Position numbers and translations under genes: made by a program. The notes under the pieces were generated by a model. The model ran no database searches. It was not told the DNA's origin and was given only the letters and a program-made list of their open reading frames with translations. From CAZWZG01 sp964638245 (GTDB lineage: Bacteria; Pseudomonadota; Alphaproteobacteria; Rhodobacterales; Rhodobacteraceae): 64,000 nt of DNA. Positions within the stretch are counted from its first letter, which is position 1, and the number at the start of each line of letters is the position of its first letter. Below are positions 26,895 to 36,201 of this stretch, in pieces. Location of the stretch: NCBI GenBank assembly GCA_964638245.1, contig CAZWZG010000001.1:16036-80035 (forward strand). The letters run 5' to 3'.

Positions 26895-27419
26895 ATGTTG
26901 AAAGCGTTCACGACAAAAACTCTCCTGGTGCCCGTTCTGGCCGGTGCCCTTGCTCTTGGAACAACTGCGGCACCCGCACGTGCCGACAATGACGCCGCAA
27001 AGGTCATCGCTGGTATTGCCGCGCTGGCCCTGATTGCAGGCGCGATTGAGCGCAATACGAACGACAAACCAGCAGTCTCAAGCAACAACAACCGGACGTA
27101 CAATCATAACAACCGACCCGTCTATGGCACGGTGACGAACGCACCGAACTGGTCCTCGACAAACGCTGCAAAGCGCCGCGCGCTTCCCGAGCGCTGCGTC
27201 CGCACGGTTCAGACCAATCGCGGGTTGCGCACCGTCTATGGCGCCCGCTGCCTGAACAACAACTACAGCTTCTCGAACTTCCTGCCGCCGGAATGCCGCG
27301 TCAACGTGCGCGTCGCAAATAACCGCCTGCGTCCGGCCTATGCCACGCACTGCCTGCGCCGCGATGGTTGGAAGGTGCACCAGGGACGTCATTACCAGCG
27401 CTTCGCATCCAACGACTAA
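26895..27419 (+). CDS. Secreted basic protein of unknown function
   Basis: 174 residues with a Sec signal peptide (Ala-Pro-Ala-Arg-Ala before Asp-Asn-Asp). The mature N-terminus holds a hydrophobic stretch (about 36-50) that could be a second membrane segment. An Asn-rich linker follows, then a basic Cys-containing domain with four Cys (Glu-Arg-Cys, Ala-Arg-Cys, Glu-Cys-Arg, His-Cys-Leu) that may form two disulfides in the periplasm. The context gives no function: it is divergent from the small secreted-protein gene by about 200 bases and upstream of rnhB. Not recognised beyond conserved-hypothetical level. Confidence 0.7.
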   Translation: MLKAFTTKTLLVPVLAGALALGTTAAPARADNDAAKVIAGIAALALIAGAIERNTNDKPAVSSNNNRTYNHNNRPVYGTVTNAPNWSSTNAAKRRALPERCVRTVQTNRGLRTVYGARCLNNNYSFSNFLPPECRVNVRVANNRLRPAYATHCLRRDGWKVHQGRHYQRFASND

Positions 27420-27471
27420 GCGCAACCGAATTCCGTCGCAGAGTTTATCGCACATCTCCCTCGGCGGCGGA

Positions 27472-27497
27472 GGGTCGGAGTGTCCCCGCTCCGACCC
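27472..27497 (+). terminator. Hairpin after the secreted-protein gene (possible terminator)
   Basis: Arms GGGTCGGAG and CTCCGACCC form a perfect 9-bp stem with an 8-base loop, 53 bases after the stop of the upstream gene. No T-run follows, so intrinsic termination is uncertain. Confidence 0.45.
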
Positions 27498-27503
27498 ACC
27501 CAA

Positions 27504-27577
27504 TTAACGAGTGGGGGCTTAACGAGTGGTCACGAGTGACCCGAAGTAGTGGGCAAGAAGGGTAACGAGTAGTGGGC
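27504..27577. repeat. Short direct-repeat cluster upstream of rnhB
   Basis: TTAACGAGTGG occurs at 27504-27514 and 27519-27529, and the related TAACGAGTAG at 27563-27572. AGTAGTGGGC occurs at 27545-27554 and 27568-27577. The cluster ends 50 bases before the rnhB start and may be a protein-binding region or slippage remnant. Confidence 0.55.
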
Positions 27578-27626
27578 GGCAGGTCGAAAGACTTGTCGCC
27601 CATTTTCATGGTGGTACGCCTTGGGC

Positions 27627-28235
27627 ATGACGGGCCCCGACTTTACCTTCGAAGATCGACTGATGACACGCGGTGCGACGCGCATTGCCGGGGTCGACGA
27701 AGTGGGCCGGGGGCCTTTGGCCGGTCCCGTCATGGCCGCCGCCGTAATCCTAGATCCAGCGCGTATTCCCGATGGCCTGAACGACAGCAAAAAGTTGTCA
27801 CCACGCAAACGAGAGATGATCGCAGAAGAAATCAACCAAACCGCCACGGTCGCAATTGGCTCGGCCAGCGTTGAAGAGATCGACCAGATCAACATTTTAC
27901 GCGCCGCCCACCTAGCCATGATGCGTGCGCTCCACGCCCTGGAACCGGCGGCTGATACGGCTCTTATCGACGGCAACATGCTGCCCCGCGACATCCGCAT
28001 CCCCGCCCATTGCCTGATCAAGGGCGACGCCCGCTCGCTTTCAATTGCCGCCGCTTCGATCGTGGCCAAGGTCGCGCGGGACAAAATCATGGTGGATTTG
28101 GCGCAACAGCATCCCGGCTACGGGTGGGAGCGCAACATGGGCTACCCGACGGCTGAACACCGAGCGCGACTCGAAAGCCACGGTGCGACCCCACACCATA
28201 GACGGTCGTTCAAGACCGTCCACAATATCTTGTGA
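27627..28235 (+). CDS. rnhB: Ribonuclease HII
   Basis: 202 residues from ATG 27627; a TTG lies two codons upstream. The motif Ile-Ala-Gly-Val-Asp-Glu-Val-Gly-Arg-Gly-Pro-Leu-Ala-Gly-Pro holds the first catalytic Asp and Glu, followed by Leu-Asn-Asp-Ser-Lys-Lys-Leu-Ser, Leu-Ile-Asp-Gly-Asn, and Ala-Ala-Ala-Ser-Ile-Val-Ala-Lys-Val with Arg-Asp-Lys. It cuts RNA in RNA-DNA hybrids and single ribonucleotides in DNA. Length is normal for the family. The ccrM gene follows on the same strand after 117 bases. Confidence 0.95.
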   Translation: MTGPDFTFEDRLMTRGATRIAGVDEVGRGPLAGPVMAAAVILDPARIPDGLNDSKKLSPRKREMIAEEINQTATVAIGSASVEEIDQINILRAAHLAMMRALHALEPAADTALIDGNMLPRDIRIPAHCLIKGDARSLSIAAASIVAKVARDKIMVDLAQQHPGYGWERNMGYPTAEHRARLESHGATPHHRRSFKTVHNIL

Positions 28236-28257
28236 CAAGCGAAAATCGTAACCACCT

Positions 28258-28296
28258 GATTCAAAAAAGAATTTGACCGGGAATCCGGGATGACTC
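28258..28296. promoter_or_regulatory. Three GANTC methylation sites upstream of ccrM
   Basis: GATTC at 28258-28262, GAATC at 28281-28285 and GACTC at 28292-28296 all match GANTC, the sequence methylated by CcrM, within 39 bases and 57-95 bases before the ccrM start. In Caulobacter the ccrM promoter region contains GANTC sites that link transcription to replication. The same kind of feedback is inferred here. Confidence 0.7.
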
Positions 28297-28340
28297 ATCT
28301 TTTGCCCAACAAGAACGCACACCACAAACCGGGTGCATGA

Positions 28341-29450
<1,110 letters not shown>

Positions 29451-29492
29451 ACAGTTTACCGCCCGTGCCTGTGGCCAGACCACAGCACGAAC

Positions 29493-29529
29493 TGCCCCGC
29501 CCGGTCCCACCCGCGGCGGGGCATTTTTT
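29493..29529 (+). terminator. Rho-independent terminator after ccrM
   Basis: Arms TGCCCCGCC and GGCGGGGCA with a 13-base loop, followed by six T. It lies 43 bases after the ccrM stop. Confidence 0.9.
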
Positions 29530-29556
29530 ATCATATCTCAAGGAAAACAAGCGCAG

Positions 29557-30657
29557 ATGTCCGGGCCGATCGCCATTGGACCTGTCGCTATGCCGTTCCT
29601 TTATGTTTACAGCCCGGAAGATTTTGTAGGAGGACTTCCCGCGGAATCCGGGGCAGCGGCCGCGGGAAGTGGCACGTTCGAGCTAACCCTCGTCGAAGGT
29701 GCAAAGCCAACACTGATTGAAATCTCCGACAACGACCTCATCTTCGACGAGGTCGACGGTTCTCAAACGCTAACGGAAAGCGTGGACATTGATGGCGAAA
29801 GCTATGCCGCGGGCACCACGATCAGCACGGCGTACGACCTAATCAACTCGGACACCGAGCACAAGGTGACCAGCTTTCACCTGGGTGGAAATGGCTACCA
29901 ACAAGGCGCGGTGGATGGTTTGATCTCCACCGTCCCGCTGGAAGGCGGCGAAACCTATTCGTTTGATGTCGAACGGACGTCGCACAAGCAAGACAACGCC
30001 TTCGAGGACTATGTCGCCTGCTTTGCTACGGGCACGCTGATTGAAACGGCCTCTGGTCCGCGCCCTGTGGAAACCCTGGTGGCAGGCGATCTGATCCAAA
30101 CCTTGGACCACGGGCCACAACCGCTTCGCGGAATACTTGGCACACAGATTCCGAGCACTGCTTTGCACAACAAAGCGAACCTGCGACCAGTCGTGATCGC
30201 GAAGGGCGCCTTGGGCCGCAACCTGCCCTCGCGCGACCTGCGGGTGTCGCCTCAGCACAGGATCGTCGCGAATTCACCGATCGTGGAGCGCATGTTCGGT
30301 ATTTCAGAGGTTCTGGTGTCGGCCAAGAAACTCGTCGGCCTACCCGGCATAAGCGTCGACAACAGCCTGAACGCTTTATCCTACTTCCACCTCGTCATGG
30401 GCCGCCACGAAATCATCTTCGCCGAAAACACGCCCACCGAAAGCTTCTTCCCGGGCCCATTGGGACTGGCAAGCCTGCCGCCCGAGCAACGGGTCGAGAT
30501 AGAGGCGCTCTTTCCCAACCTGCCCGCCAACCAAGCGCGTCTGATCCCCGAGGGCCGCGAGCAACTGCAACTCGCGCAGCGGCACTTGCGAAACGGAAAA
30601 AACGTGGTCTCCGAGCACACCCTTAGGTCGGATAAAACCGCGCTCGCCAGTCTTTGA
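29557..30657 (+). CDS. Hint-domain protein
   Basis: 366 residues. About residues 155-300 form a Hint (hedgehog/intein) domain starting Cys155-Phe-Ala-Thr-Gly-Thr-Leu-Ile-Glu-Thr and running through Pro-Val-Glu-Thr-Leu-Val-Ala-Gly-Asp-Leu-Ile and Leu-Arg-Val-Ser-Pro-Gln-His-Arg. The His of the last motif is the one used in Hint self-cleavage. The N-terminal about 150 residues have a beta-rich acidic region with no recognised domain and no clear signal peptide. Alphaproteobacteria carry many such proteins, often secreted and autoprocessing; the function here is unknown. Its 3' end overlaps the convergent alkB-like gene by 35 bases. Confidence 0.85.
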   Translation: MSGPIAIGPVAMPFLYVYSPEDFVGGLPAESGAAAAGSGTFELTLVEGAKPTLIEISDNDLIFDEVDGSQTLTESVDIDGESYAAGTTISTAYDLINSDTEHKVTSFHLGGNGYQQGAVDGLISTVPLEGGETYSFDVERTSHKQDNAFEDYVACFATGTLIETASGPRPVETLVAGDLIQTLDHGPQPLRGILGTQIPSTALHNKANLRPVVIAKGALGRNLPSRDLRVSPQHRIVANSPIVERMFGISEVLVSAKKLVGLPGISVDNSLNALSYFHLVMGRHEIIFAENTPTESFFPGPLGLASLPPEQRVEIEALFPNLPANQARLIPEGREQLQLAQRHLRNGKNVVSEHTLRSDKTALASL

Positions 30658-31702
30658 TGCGTGGATGCATGATCCGCCGCCACAAGGGCGGTACCAGCGC
30701 GATCAGCGTCATTGTTTGATAGCCATAGGGAAGCAATGGACCGGTTTCTGCCGTTCCCGCCTGCAAAAGCGGAAAGCGACGGCTTGGCTTGGCATGGTGG
30801 TCCGAGTGGCGCTGCACGTTGATCAGGAGCCGGTTCGAGGCCCAGCGTGACACGTCCCACGAATGGTGTGGCCGCACCGGTTCATACTTCCCATTCGGAA
30901 GTTTCTGCCGGGTCAGACCGTAGTGCTCGATGTAGTTGATCAACTCCAACTGGAAGATCGCCACAAGGGCTTGAAAGGCAAAGAGCAGAACGCCCGGCCA
31001 GCCCCCGATCAGCACCGCCAGAGCCAGCCACATCACCTGCAACCCAGCGTAGCGCCAAAATGGATTGCTCTTGTGCCAAGGGGAAAGGTTCTTGCGCGCC
31101 AGTTTGGCCGCCTCAGCCTCGATCGCGGACCGGAACGACCCCGGCAACACGCGCCAGAAAAACCGGTGGAATCCTTCGCCATAGCGCGCCGAAACCGTGT
31201 CGCGCGGCGTTGCCACATGCACGTGATGCACCAACAGATGCTCGGACCGGTAATGACCATAGAGCACCATCGTCATCTGCAGATCGCCAAGCCAACGCTC
31301 AAGCCGACTGGGCTGGTGCATCAACTCATGGGCATAAACGATGCCGATCGCGCCGCTCATGATACCCACGCTCGCAAAAAGCCCGATCAATTCGAACGTG
31401 CCAAGATGCGAAGCGCGCGTCGTGTACCACAGGACGCCAAACAGTGTGACCGCCTGAGCCGGGGGCCAGATCAGCGTGATCGCGCGGTGCCAGAAGATGT
31501 CGCCAACGGGCGTTTCAGGGTCCGAGTTCGCGGTCTCCGCACCGATCATCAGATCGATGAAGATAAAGACATACCAGACCCAGATCAGCGCCGCCAAAAC
31601 CCAGACGCCCCCCCAGATCGCGCCAATCCAGACCAGCACTGGCACGGTAAGGGACATCCAGAATGGGGCCGCATGAAACAGGGTTCGCGTCATAAGCGCC
31701 AT
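30623..31702 (-). CDS. Alkane 1-monooxygenase-like membrane di-iron enzyme (AlkB family)
   Basis: 359 residues with several membrane segments and the His clusters of the AlkB/xylene monooxygenase group: His-Glu-Leu-Met-His, then Glu-His-Leu-Leu-Val-His-His-Val-His, and Leu-Gln-Arg-His-Ser-Asp-His-His near the C-terminus. The motif Asn-Tyr-Ile-Glu-His-Tyr-Gly-Leu is also AlkB-like. The family hydroxylates terminal methyl groups of medium-chain alkanes or related lipids at the inner membrane. It needs rubredoxin, and none is fused or encoded nearby. Two in-frame ATGs lie near the start (31702 and 31693), neither with a strong ribosome-binding site. Confidence 0.88.
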   Translation of the reverse strand: MALMTRTLFHAAPFWMSLTVPVLVWIGAIWGGVWVLAALIWVWYVFIFIDLMIGAETANSDPETPVGDIFWHRAITLIWPPAQAVTLFGVLWYTTRASHLGTFELIGLFASVGIMSGAIGIVYAHELMHQPSRLERWLGDLQMTMVLYGHYRSEHLLVHHVHVATPRDTVSARYGEGFHRFFWRVLPGSFRSAIEAEAAKLARKNLSPWHKSNPFWRYAGLQVMWLALAVLIGGWPGVLLFAFQALVAIFQLELINYIEHYGLTRQKLPNGKYEPVRPHHSWDVSRWASNRLLINVQRHSDHHAKPSRRFPLLQAGTAETGPLLPYGYQTMTLIALVPPLWRRIMHPRIKDWRARFYPT

Positions 31703-31726
31703 GGTAAACGACGCGAATCTGAGGAT

Positions 31727-32788
31727 TCAATGAAAGAGAGGATGCCGTGCCGCAAGGTCATAGGCCTTGCGCATCACCGTAGGAAGATCGGTCCGCTCAA
31801 AATCCTGCGCGCTCCAGAAACGACCTGGACCGGGATCTGTCTCAAGCGGGGCCTGCGCGACCATCACATCCAGCACCAGGTGGAAATGTGTGAACGTGTG
31901 GCGCACTTCGGCGCCCACCGGTTCCCACTGCCCGTCGATCGGCGGCTCGGTCTCCGGCGCAACCTCGGCCCAGCCTGACCCGGGCCACCCCAGCATCCCG
32001 CCAAGAAGCCCTTTTCCGGGCCTTTGTTCCAGCAACCACGCCCCATCCGCACGCCGTGCAACAAATGCCGTCCCACGCCGCGTCGGCTTGACCGCCTTGG
32101 GCGCTTTGACCGGCAACTCCGCCGCGATCCCCGCCGCGCGCGCTGCACAGGGTTCACGCCAAGGACAAATGCCGCAGGCCGGGGATTTCGGCGTACAAAT
32201 CGTCGCACCCAGATCCATCACGCCTTGCGCATAATCCCCCGCACGAGCATCGGGCGTCAGCGCTGCGGCATGGGCGTGAATGATGTCTTTGACCTCGCGG
32301 ATCGGGCGATCGACAGCGCGCAAGCGCACCATGACGCGTTCGACATTGCCATCGACGACCGTGGACGCCTGACCAAACGCAATCGCGGAAATGGCGGCTG
32401 CGGTATAGGGTCCGATGCCCGGCAGTTCGATCAACTCGTCATATGTCCCGGGGAACTTCCCACCATGGGTGTCGGCAACAATTCTTGCGCATTTCAACAG
32501 GTTACGTGCCCGCGCATAGTATCCAAGCCCCGCCCAGGCCGCCATCACGTCGCTGTCCTGCGCCCCCGCCAGATCCTGCACCGTGGGCCAACGCGACGTG
32601 AACGACTCGAAATAGGTCTTCACGGCTGCGACCGTCGTCTGCTGCAGCATCACCTCGGACATCCAGATGTGATACGGATCCGGGCGCACCCCGGCTTTCG
32701 AACGTGCCGGCGGCACCCGCCACGGCATCGCGCGCGCGTGTCGGTCGTACCATTCCAGCAATTCCTGCGAGAGCCGTTTTTCACGCAT
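31727..32788 (-). CDS. mutY: A/G-specific adenine glycosylase MutY
   Basis: 353 residues. Helix-hairpin-helix Leu-Pro-Gly-Ile-Gly-Pro-Tyr-Thr-Ala-Ala-Ala-Ile, catalytic Asp in Val-Val-Asp-Gly-Asn-Val, and the [4Fe-4S] ligands C-x6-C-x2-C-x5-C (Cys-Thr-Pro-Lys-Ser-Pro-Ala-Cys-Gly-Ile-Cys). A C-terminal NUDIX-like domain recognises 8-oxoguanine. It removes adenine paired with 8-oxoG. Length is normal. It lies 25 bases upstream of the AlkB-like gene on the same strand and is divergent from dciA. Confidence 0.96.
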   Translation of the reverse strand: MREKRLSQELLEWYDRHARAMPWRVPPARSKAGVRPDPYHIWMSEVMLQQTTVAAVKTYFESFTSRWPTVQDLAGAQDSDVMAAWAGLGYYARARNLLKCARIVADTHGGKFPGTYDELIELPGIGPYTAAAISAIAFGQASTVVDGNVERVMVRLRAVDRPIREVKDIIHAHAAALTPDARAGDYAQGVMDLGATICTPKSPACGICPWREPCAARAAGIAAELPVKAPKAVKPTRRGTAFVARRADGAWLLEQRPGKGLLGGMLGWPGSGWAEVAPETEPPIDGQWEPVGAEVRHTFTHFHLVLDVMVAQAPLETDPGPGRFWSAQDFERTDLPTVMRKAYDLAARHPLFH

Positions 32789-32869
32789 TCGTTAGGTGTC
32801 TCATGTGCTTTCAACTGCTAGCGACATCGCGTAGACTGACGCCACGCCAATGCACGGACATAGTGGACC

Positions 32870-33370
32870 ATGAGCCCGGGGCCAAGACGCGGTTTCAAGA
32901 CCGCCGCAGCACATATCGAAACCCGTATCCGCAAAGGCGCGGAAACCCGCGGGTTTTCCGTGACGCGCGTTCTGACCCATTGGGCCGATGTGGTGGGCGA
33001 AGACATCGCTCGGGTGTGTGAACCCGTCGACATGCGCTATGGCCGGGCTGGATTGGGGGCAACGCTGACCGTATGTACGACCGGTGCCCGTGCCCCGATG
33101 CTCGAAATGCAAAAAGAAGCCATCCGCACCCGCGTCAACGCGATCTATGGCTATGCGGCAGTCGGCAAAATCCGCATCACCCAAACCGTGCCAACAGGCT
33201 TCACTGAGCCCAAGGCTTCCTACGAGGCACCCACGAAACGAGCCGTGCCCCCACCCCCTGAAGCCGCCCGGCAAATGGCCGAGGTCAACGACCCCGACCT
33301 GCGACGCGCCTTGGAAACGCTGGGCCGTAGTGTATATAGCAAATCCAAAGATCTGGACGGACAAACATGA
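32870..33370 (+). CDS. dciA: DciA-like DUF721 protein
   Basis: 166 residues. The N-terminal about 110 residues match the DUF721/DciA domain (Val-Leu-Thr-His-Trp-Ala-Asp-Val-Val-Gly-Glu-Asp-Ile-Ala, then Leu-Thr-Val and a strand ending in Asn-Ala-Ile-Tyr-Gly). DciA helps load the replicative helicase DnaB in bacteria lacking DnaC. The C-terminal 50 residues are Pro-rich and probably flexible. The next gene starts in its stop codon (ATGA), so a DsbA-like protein is co-translated with it. Confidence 0.85.
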   Translation: MSPGPRRGFKTAAAHIETRIRKGAETRGFSVTRVLTHWADVVGEDIARVCEPVDMRYGRAGLGATLTVCTTGARAPMLEMQKEAIRTRVNAIYGYAAVGKIRITQTVPTGFTEPKASYEAPTKRAVPPPPEAARQMAEVNDPDLRRALETLGRSVYSKSKDLDGQT

Positions 33371-34032
33371 ACCGCAATATTCTGATCGCCCTGGCTGCCG
33401 TGATTGTTATCGGTGGAGGAGCGTTTTACTATTTCACCCAAAATCAGGGTCCGGGATCGACCCAGATCACCGCACCGGCCGATGTCGATAGTGATATCGA
33501 CACCTCCGGCATCGTCGAGATGACCCTTGGCAACCCCGACGCGCCCGTCACAGTGATCGAGTATGCCTCCTTCACCTGCCCGTACTGCCGCGACTTCCAC
33601 AAGGGCGCATTTCAGGATCTGAAGGCCGAATACATCGACACCGGGAAAATCAACTTCATCTATCGCGAAGTCTATTTCGACCTGCCCGGACTCTGGGCAG
33701 GCATGGTCGCACGTTGCGGCGGACCCGAGCGCTATTTCGGCATTTCGGACCTGATCTATCAGGATCACCCCAACTGGGTGCGCGGCGCCAACGGTGCTGA
33801 AATCGCCGACAACTTGCGCCGTATCGGACGCACCGCCGGCCTGACCGACGCGCAACTGGATGCTTGCCTTCAGGACAACGAAAAAGCCGAAGCCCTGAAC
33901 GCCGTGTTCGAAGCCAACGCGCGCGCCGACAACGTCAACTCGACCCCGAGTTTCGTCATCAACGGTCGCATGTACTCGAACATGAGCATCGCCGAGTTCC
34001 GCCGCATCATCGACGGAGAGCTTGAGGGCTGA
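33367..34032 (+). CDS. DsbA-family thiol-disulfide oxidoreductase
   Basis: 221 residues. An N-terminal hydrophobic stretch (4-22) anchors or exports the protein. The thioredoxin-fold active site is Cys71-Pro-Tyr-Cys74 in Tyr-Ala-Ser-Phe-Thr-Cys-Pro-Tyr-Cys, with a cis-Pro segment Ser-Thr-Pro-Ser-Phe-Val-Ile-Asn-Gly. It resembles the 27-kDa outer-membrane/DsbA group and should oxidise or reduce periplasmic thiols. It overlaps dciA by 4 bases and the convergent lpxK gene by 26 bases. Confidence 0.92.
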   Translation: MNRNILIALAAVIVIGGGAFYYFTQNQGPGSTQITAPADVDSDIDTSGIVEMTLGNPDAPVTVIEYASFTCPYCRDFHKGAFQDLKAEYIDTGKINFIYREVYFDLPGLWAGMVARCGGPERYFGISDLIYQDHPNWVRGANGAEIADNLRRIGRTAGLTDAQLDACLQDNEKAEALNAVFEANARADNVNSTPSFVINGRMYSNMSIAEFRRIIDGELEG

Positions 34033-34999
34033 GTAGCGCTTTCAGGCCCGCCGGGTCTGCAAACGCCAAGCGGACCATCACGGTCATAACCTCGCGCTGC
34101 GCCTTCGGGGGCAGCCGCATCAAGTCCTTCTCGGTCGTCACCAATTGCGCGCCAAGGTCTCGGGCCTCGGCGCGCAGACGCTCCAGTAACGCTGGCGGGA
34201 TCGCCTGATGGTCGTCCAGCGCATGCCGCGCCACGATCTTGGCCCCAAGCCCTTCAAGCGTCGCAAAGAACTTTTCGGGCCGCCCGATCCCGGCAAAAGC
34301 CACGGCCCTAACAGCCGACCAGTCCATGCCAGTCATCACCGGTTCCAGCCGCGCGCGCAGGACCGGCAGGTCCCGCAATTGGCGCGACCAGCGCTCGACA
34401 AACGCGTCCTGCTCGGCGTCTGACCCGATCAGCACCACCGCATCCGCGCGCGCCAAACCCATTTCCGGCCACTCCCGAAGCGGCCCGGCAGGCACGACGC
34501 GCCCATTCCCGAACCCAACGCCCGCATCCACCACGACAAGATTCAGGTCCTTGGCAACACTCGGGTTCTGAAACCCATCATCCAGTACAATGCACTGCGC
34601 TCCGGCCGCCTCTGCCGCGCGCGCTCCTGCCGCGCGATCCTTGGCGATCCAGACCGGCGCGAAGGCCGCCAAAAGCAAGGGTTCGTCCCCAACCTCGTCA
34701 GCCGTATGCTTGGCCGGATCGACCTGAACCGGCCCTTCCAGCGACCCGCCATACCCACGCGAAACGACATGGGCGGCCATACTCTGACCGCTCAACGCTT
34801 CGATCAATGCGATCACCGTGGGCGTCTTGCCGGTGCCACCAAGGTTGATGTTTCCCACACACACGACCGGCACACCGGGGCGCACCTCGGGGTCTTTGGC
34901 CACCCGGCGCGCCGTCGCAGAGGCGGCCAAAGCGCCCAGCGGGAACAAAAGCACCGATTGCCAGCTTGCGCGGCGGTACCAGAAGGCGGGGGGGCGCAT
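34007..34999 (-). CDS. lpxK: Tetraacyldisaccharide 4'-kinase
   Basis: 330 residues with an N-terminal hydrophobic segment and a P-loop Gly-Asn-Ile-Asn-Leu-Gly-Gly-Thr-Gly-Lys-Thr-Pro typical of LpxK, followed by Ser-Arg-Gly-Tyr-Gly-Gly and Leu-Asp-Asp-Gly-Phe-Gln-Asn. It phosphorylates the lipid A precursor at the 4' position on the inner membrane. Its ATG shares a base with the waaA stop (TGATG), so the two are co-translated. Confidence 0.96.
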   Translation of the reverse strand: MRPPAFWYRRASWQSVLLFPLGALAASATARRVAKDPEVRPGVPVVCVGNINLGGTGKTPTVIALIEALSGQSMAAHVVSRGYGGSLEGPVQVDPAKHTADEVGDEPLLLAAFAPVWIAKDRAAGARAAEAAGAQCIVLDDGFQNPSVAKDLNLVVVDAGVGFGNGRVVPAGPLREWPEMGLARADAVVLIGSDAEQDAFVERWSRQLRDLPVLRARLEPVMTGMDWSAVRAVAFAGIGRPEKFFATLEGLGAKIVARHALDDHQAIPPALLERLRAEARDLGAQLVTTEKDLMRLPPKAQREVMTVMVRLAFADPAGLKALLSPQALRR

Positions 35000-36198
35000 C
35001 AGGACGCCTCGTCCAAAATCTCAGTCATCGTCTCGACCAGCCGGTCCGCAACCGACGCGCTGTCAGAGGTTGCCGACCATGCCGCGTGCGCCATCGCGGC
35101 TGCACGGTCGGGGTTCATCAGGCTGCCCACCGCAACCCCTAGGCTTTCGCCGTTGATCACCATGCGCGTCGCCCCCGCGCGCGCCAGTCGGTCATAGCGC
35201 CGCCGGTGCTTTTCAACATGCGGACCGTGCAGAATGGCCGAGCCCAGCGCCGCTGCCGCCATCGGGTTCGTCCCACCCCCGGGCATGCTCAGGGATGTGC
35301 CCAGAAAACTCACCGCCGCCAGACGATACCAGATCCCGTCATCCTTGCCGCGATCCGCCACGAACACCTGACTGTTGGCGTCCGGCAGACCATCCGTGGA
35401 ATGGCGCGTGACCCGTAGGCCAGAATTCGTCAGCCGCTCGACCAGCGCATCAACAGGTGCGCCTTCCGCCGGGCTGACAATCGCCAACAGCCTGTGGGCC
35501 AAAGCCGAGGCCTTCCAATAGCCATGCTCGAAAGCCTGAAACTCCGACACATCCAGATTGGCGGCCAGCCACACCGGGCGCCCGCCCAGCGCAGAAGCAA
35601 CCTGCGACAGCAACACATCATCGCAAGGAAGCGGTGAGGCACCCTCGACCAAGCGCTCGGTCACTTGAATGGCCGTGTCGCGCCCTGCCAGCCGTCGCAA
35701 CTCCAGCGCGTCCTTAGGGCCGAGCGCCATGATCTGGCGAAACCGAGACAAGACCGCCCCCGTAATCCCCGGAAGGACACGGCCCGGCGCGCGCGCATTG
35801 AGAAGCAACAAAGGCACACCCCGCTCATCAGCGCGCACGATCAGCGCGGGGCGCAAATCTGTCCCGATAAAGGCTGCCAAATCGGGCTTCCAGTGGGCAA
35901 GAAACCGGTCAATCGCGCCGGTGTTTTCCTCCGCAACGACCTCGATATACGGCTCGATGATCCCGGGCATGGGCGTGATGGGTTCGGCAGACGTCACCAG
36001 CAGGGCGAGATCGGGAAAATCGGCCACCTGCATCTGGTAGGCCAGTTCAGCGGCAGCCCCGATGTCTTCGGGATCCGCCAGATGACACCAGAAGATGCGC
36101 CCGTTGGGCCGCGCTGGCCGTTTTGCCGGTGCGATCACATCGCCGCGCGGGCGCGCCGCCGCGATCATGTAGAGCGACAGGGCCGCACCGCGTGCCAT
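34999..36198 (-). CDS. waaA: 3-deoxy-D-manno-octulosonic acid (KDO) transferase
   Basis: 399 residues of GT30 type. It has an N-terminal membrane-associated helix, a central Leu-Leu-Leu-Asn-Ala-Arg segment, and a C-terminal Gly-Thr-Ser-Leu-Ser-Met-Pro-Gly-Gly-Gly-Thr-Asn-Pro motif where WaaA proteins have the conserved Gly-Gly-x-Asn-Pro nucleotide-sugar site. It transfers KDO from CMP-KDO to lipid A precursor. It lies between DUF4170 and lpxK genes in the usual alphaproteobacterial order. Confidence 0.93.
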   Translation of the reverse strand: MARGAALSLYMIAAARPRGDVIAPAKRPARPNGRIFWCHLADPEDIGAAAELAYQMQVADFPDLALLVTSAEPITPMPGIIEPYIEVVAEENTGAIDRFLAHWKPDLAAFIGTDLRPALIVRADERGVPLLLLNARAPGRVLPGITGAVLSRFRQIMALGPKDALELRRLAGRDTAIQVTERLVEGASPLPCDDVLLSQVASALGGRPVWLAANLDVSEFQAFEHGYWKASALAHRLLAIVSPAEGAPVDALVERLTNSGLRVTRHSTDGLPDANSQVFVADRGKDDGIWYRLAAVSFLGTSLSMPGGGTNPMAAAALGSAILHGPHVEKHRRRYDRLARAGATRMVINGESLGVAVGSLMNPDRAAAMAHAAWSATSDSASVADRLVETMTEILDEAS

Positions 36199-36201
36199 CG
36201 A

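Noticed and set aside
27504..27522. CtrA binding site upstream of rnhB
   Set aside because: The TTAA halves are 11 bases apart, not the usual 7.
30863..31978. Long plus-strand open frame opposite the AlkB-like and mutY genes
   Set aside because: Very basic composition typical of antisense frames; both sense genes have clear motifs.
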